Origin: Prevotellaceae bacterium
Lineage (GTDB): Bacteria > Bacteroidota > Bacteroidia > Bacteroidales > UBA932
Assembly: GCA_031258755.1 (NCBI GenBank)
Contig: JAIRMK010000210.1
Span: forward strand, 1-6,820
DNA length: 6,820 bases
Reading direction: 5' to 3'
This document shows, in pieces, positions 5,661 through 6,820 of the stretch. The translations under genes and the position numbers were made by a program. The notes under the pieces were generated by a model, which was given only the letters and a program-made list of their open reading frames with translations, was not told where the DNA came from and searched no databases. The first letter of the stretch is position 1. Each line of letters begins with the position of its first letter.

Positions 5661-6812
5661 ATGAAACTATTTAATGTAATAAGTACATTGGCAATCGCCA
5701 GCGTGTTGCTGACAGCCTGTAAAAGCACCGGACAAAAAGCCTTGTCGAAAGGCGACTACTACACAGCCTGCCTGCAGGCCATAGAGAAACTGCGTTCGTC
5801 GCCAGACAATGCCAAAGCCGCCAGCGCCTTGGAGCAGGCTTATCCGCTGGCTGTCGATTATACCCAACGGGAAGTGGAACGGTTGTTGGCGTCGCCGTCA
5901 AATCCGCAACGTTTCCTGATGATTCTTAACATGTACTACCAAATGAACAATATTGCTATCCAGTTGTCGCGATGTCCGGCCGGGTTACAGCTTATTCCCC
6001 ATGTCGATTATTATACTTCACAACTGGAATCGGCTCGCGACATGGCGGCCGAAGAAAGTTACCAAATCGCCGAAAACCGTCTCCTGTCAGGTACGCGCCA
6101 GGCGGCAAAAGAAGCGTACCTGCAATACCAGCAGGTAAACAGCATCATCCCAGGCTACAAGGACGTAGCCAATAAGCTGCAGGAAGCAAAATGGCAAGCC
6201 ACGCTAAAAGTAGTGCTGGAGCAAGTACCGGTAGAAGGGCAATATAAAATAAGCGCCGATTTTTTCCAAACCAAAGTATTCGAATACTTCTCCACCGGCA
6301 TCCGGAATGAATTTATACAGGTTTTCTCTCCGGAAGCAGCCGAAATAAAGCAACTGCAACCCGACCAGCTAATCCGTTTGCGATTTCTGGATTTCGTAGT
6401 CGGGCAACTGCGCGAAAGCAAAAACACGCGCGAAGTAACACGCGACAGTGTGGCTGCCGGAACCTATAAAGACAAGAAAGGCGTGGAGCACACAGTATAT
6501 GGAAAGGTCAAGGCCACGCTCACCACACATACCATCGAATTATCATCCAGCGGCATACTGGAGGCTTCTATTATCAATTATGCATCGAAAACCGTATTGT
6601 CGCAACAACGTTTTCCCGGCACTTATGTATGGAGAGACTCATGGGCTTCGTTTAACGGCGACGAGCGGGCGCTAAGCAGCAAGGAACTGAACCTGTGCAA
6701 ACGCGATAAACCCTCGCCGGCGCCGCCGCCACAAGAATTGTTTGTACAGTTTACCATACCGATTTATATCAATCTGACAAAGTTTATTCAAAGCTATTAC
6801 CGGAACTACTAA
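5661..6812 (+). CDS. Hypothetical lipoprotein, helical N-terminal half
   Basis: Complete gene for a 383-residue envelope lipoprotein that I do not recognise. The signal peptide runs from MKLFN to the lipobox LTAC, with lipidated Cys20. Residues about 25-185 are rich in alanine, glutamine, leucine and tyrosine and look helical; GDYYTACLQAIEKLRSSPDNAKAASALEQAY (31-61) and the stretch 130-180 resemble tetratricopeptide-like helical pairs, though no canonical repeat can be aligned. Residues about 187-325 look like an alpha/beta domain with alternating strands (TLTTHTIELSSSGILEASI, 286-304). A proline-rich patch (PSPAPPP, 351-357) precedes a hydrophobic tail. Three cysteines besides the lipidated one are present (37, 105, 346). 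The ATG at 5661 gives a standard signal peptide and sits in an A-rich context. The gene is divergent from the thioredoxin-fold lipoprotein, whose substrate it could conceivably be; that is speculation. The downstream neighbour is outside the window. Confidence 0.85.
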   Translation: MKLFNVISTLAIASVLLTACKSTGQKALSKGDYYTACLQAIEKLRSSPDNAKAASALEQAYPLAVDYTQREVERLLASPSNPQRFLMILNMYYQMNNIAIQLSRCPAGLQLIPHVDYYTSQLESARDMAAEESYQIAENRLLSGTRQAAKEAYLQYQQVNSIIPGYKDVANKLQEAKWQATLKVVLEQVPVEGQYKISADFFQTKVFEYFSTGIRNEFIQVFSPEAAEIKQLQPDQLIRLRFLDFVVGQLRESKNTREVTRDSVAAGTYKDKKGVEHTVYGKVKATLTTHTIELSSSGILEASIINYASKTVLSQQRFPGTYVWRDSWASFNGDERALSSKELNLCKRDKPSPAPPPQELFVQFTIPIYINLTKFIQSYYRNY

Positions 6813-6820
6813 CGTCTATT

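Overview
The window looks like a chromosomal segment of a Bacteroidota (probably Bacteroidales) bacterium. Starts lack clear Shine-Dalgarno sequences and are preceded by A/T-rich leaders. Several genes have a Bacteroidetes-type -7 box (TAnnTTTG) just upstream. The proteins are of types common in that phylum: a TlpA/ResA-like lipoprotein with an N-terminal beta-rich region, and an AAA_14/DUF4143 ATPase. Genus cannot be fixed from the sequence.

Bases 1-2867 form a glycerol-3-phosphate (G3P) locus. On the minus strand glpD (FAD-dependent G3P dehydrogenase) is followed 38 bases later by the start of glpT (G3P:phosphate antiporter), which runs off the left edge after 86 codons. Divergent from glpD, across an AT-rich 214-base region, is a DeoR/GlpR-type repressor gene on the plus strand. 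The likely logic is that GlpT imports G3P, GlpD oxidises it to dihydroxyacetone phosphate at the membrane, and the regulator senses a phosphorylated metabolite and controls the pair.

Bases 2906-4267 hold an AAA_14 + DUF4143 ATPase gene on the minus strand, convergent with the regulator. Its promoter is overlaid by three 23-base-period tandem repeats. The last repeat abuts the stop codon of the next gene, so gene plus repeats looks like a self-contained, self-regulated or mobile cassette. This is the most unusual part of the window.

Bases 4267-6812 hold a divergent pair of envelope lipoprotein genes: a thioredoxin-fold (WCPNC) lipoprotein on the minus strand and an unrecognised lipoprotein on the plus strand. 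Their back-to-back -7 boxes lie inside a perfect 13-base inverted repeat, which suggests coordinated expression.

No tRNA, rRNA, CRISPR array or insertion sequence was seen, and no stretch longer than 300 bases lacks a gene.
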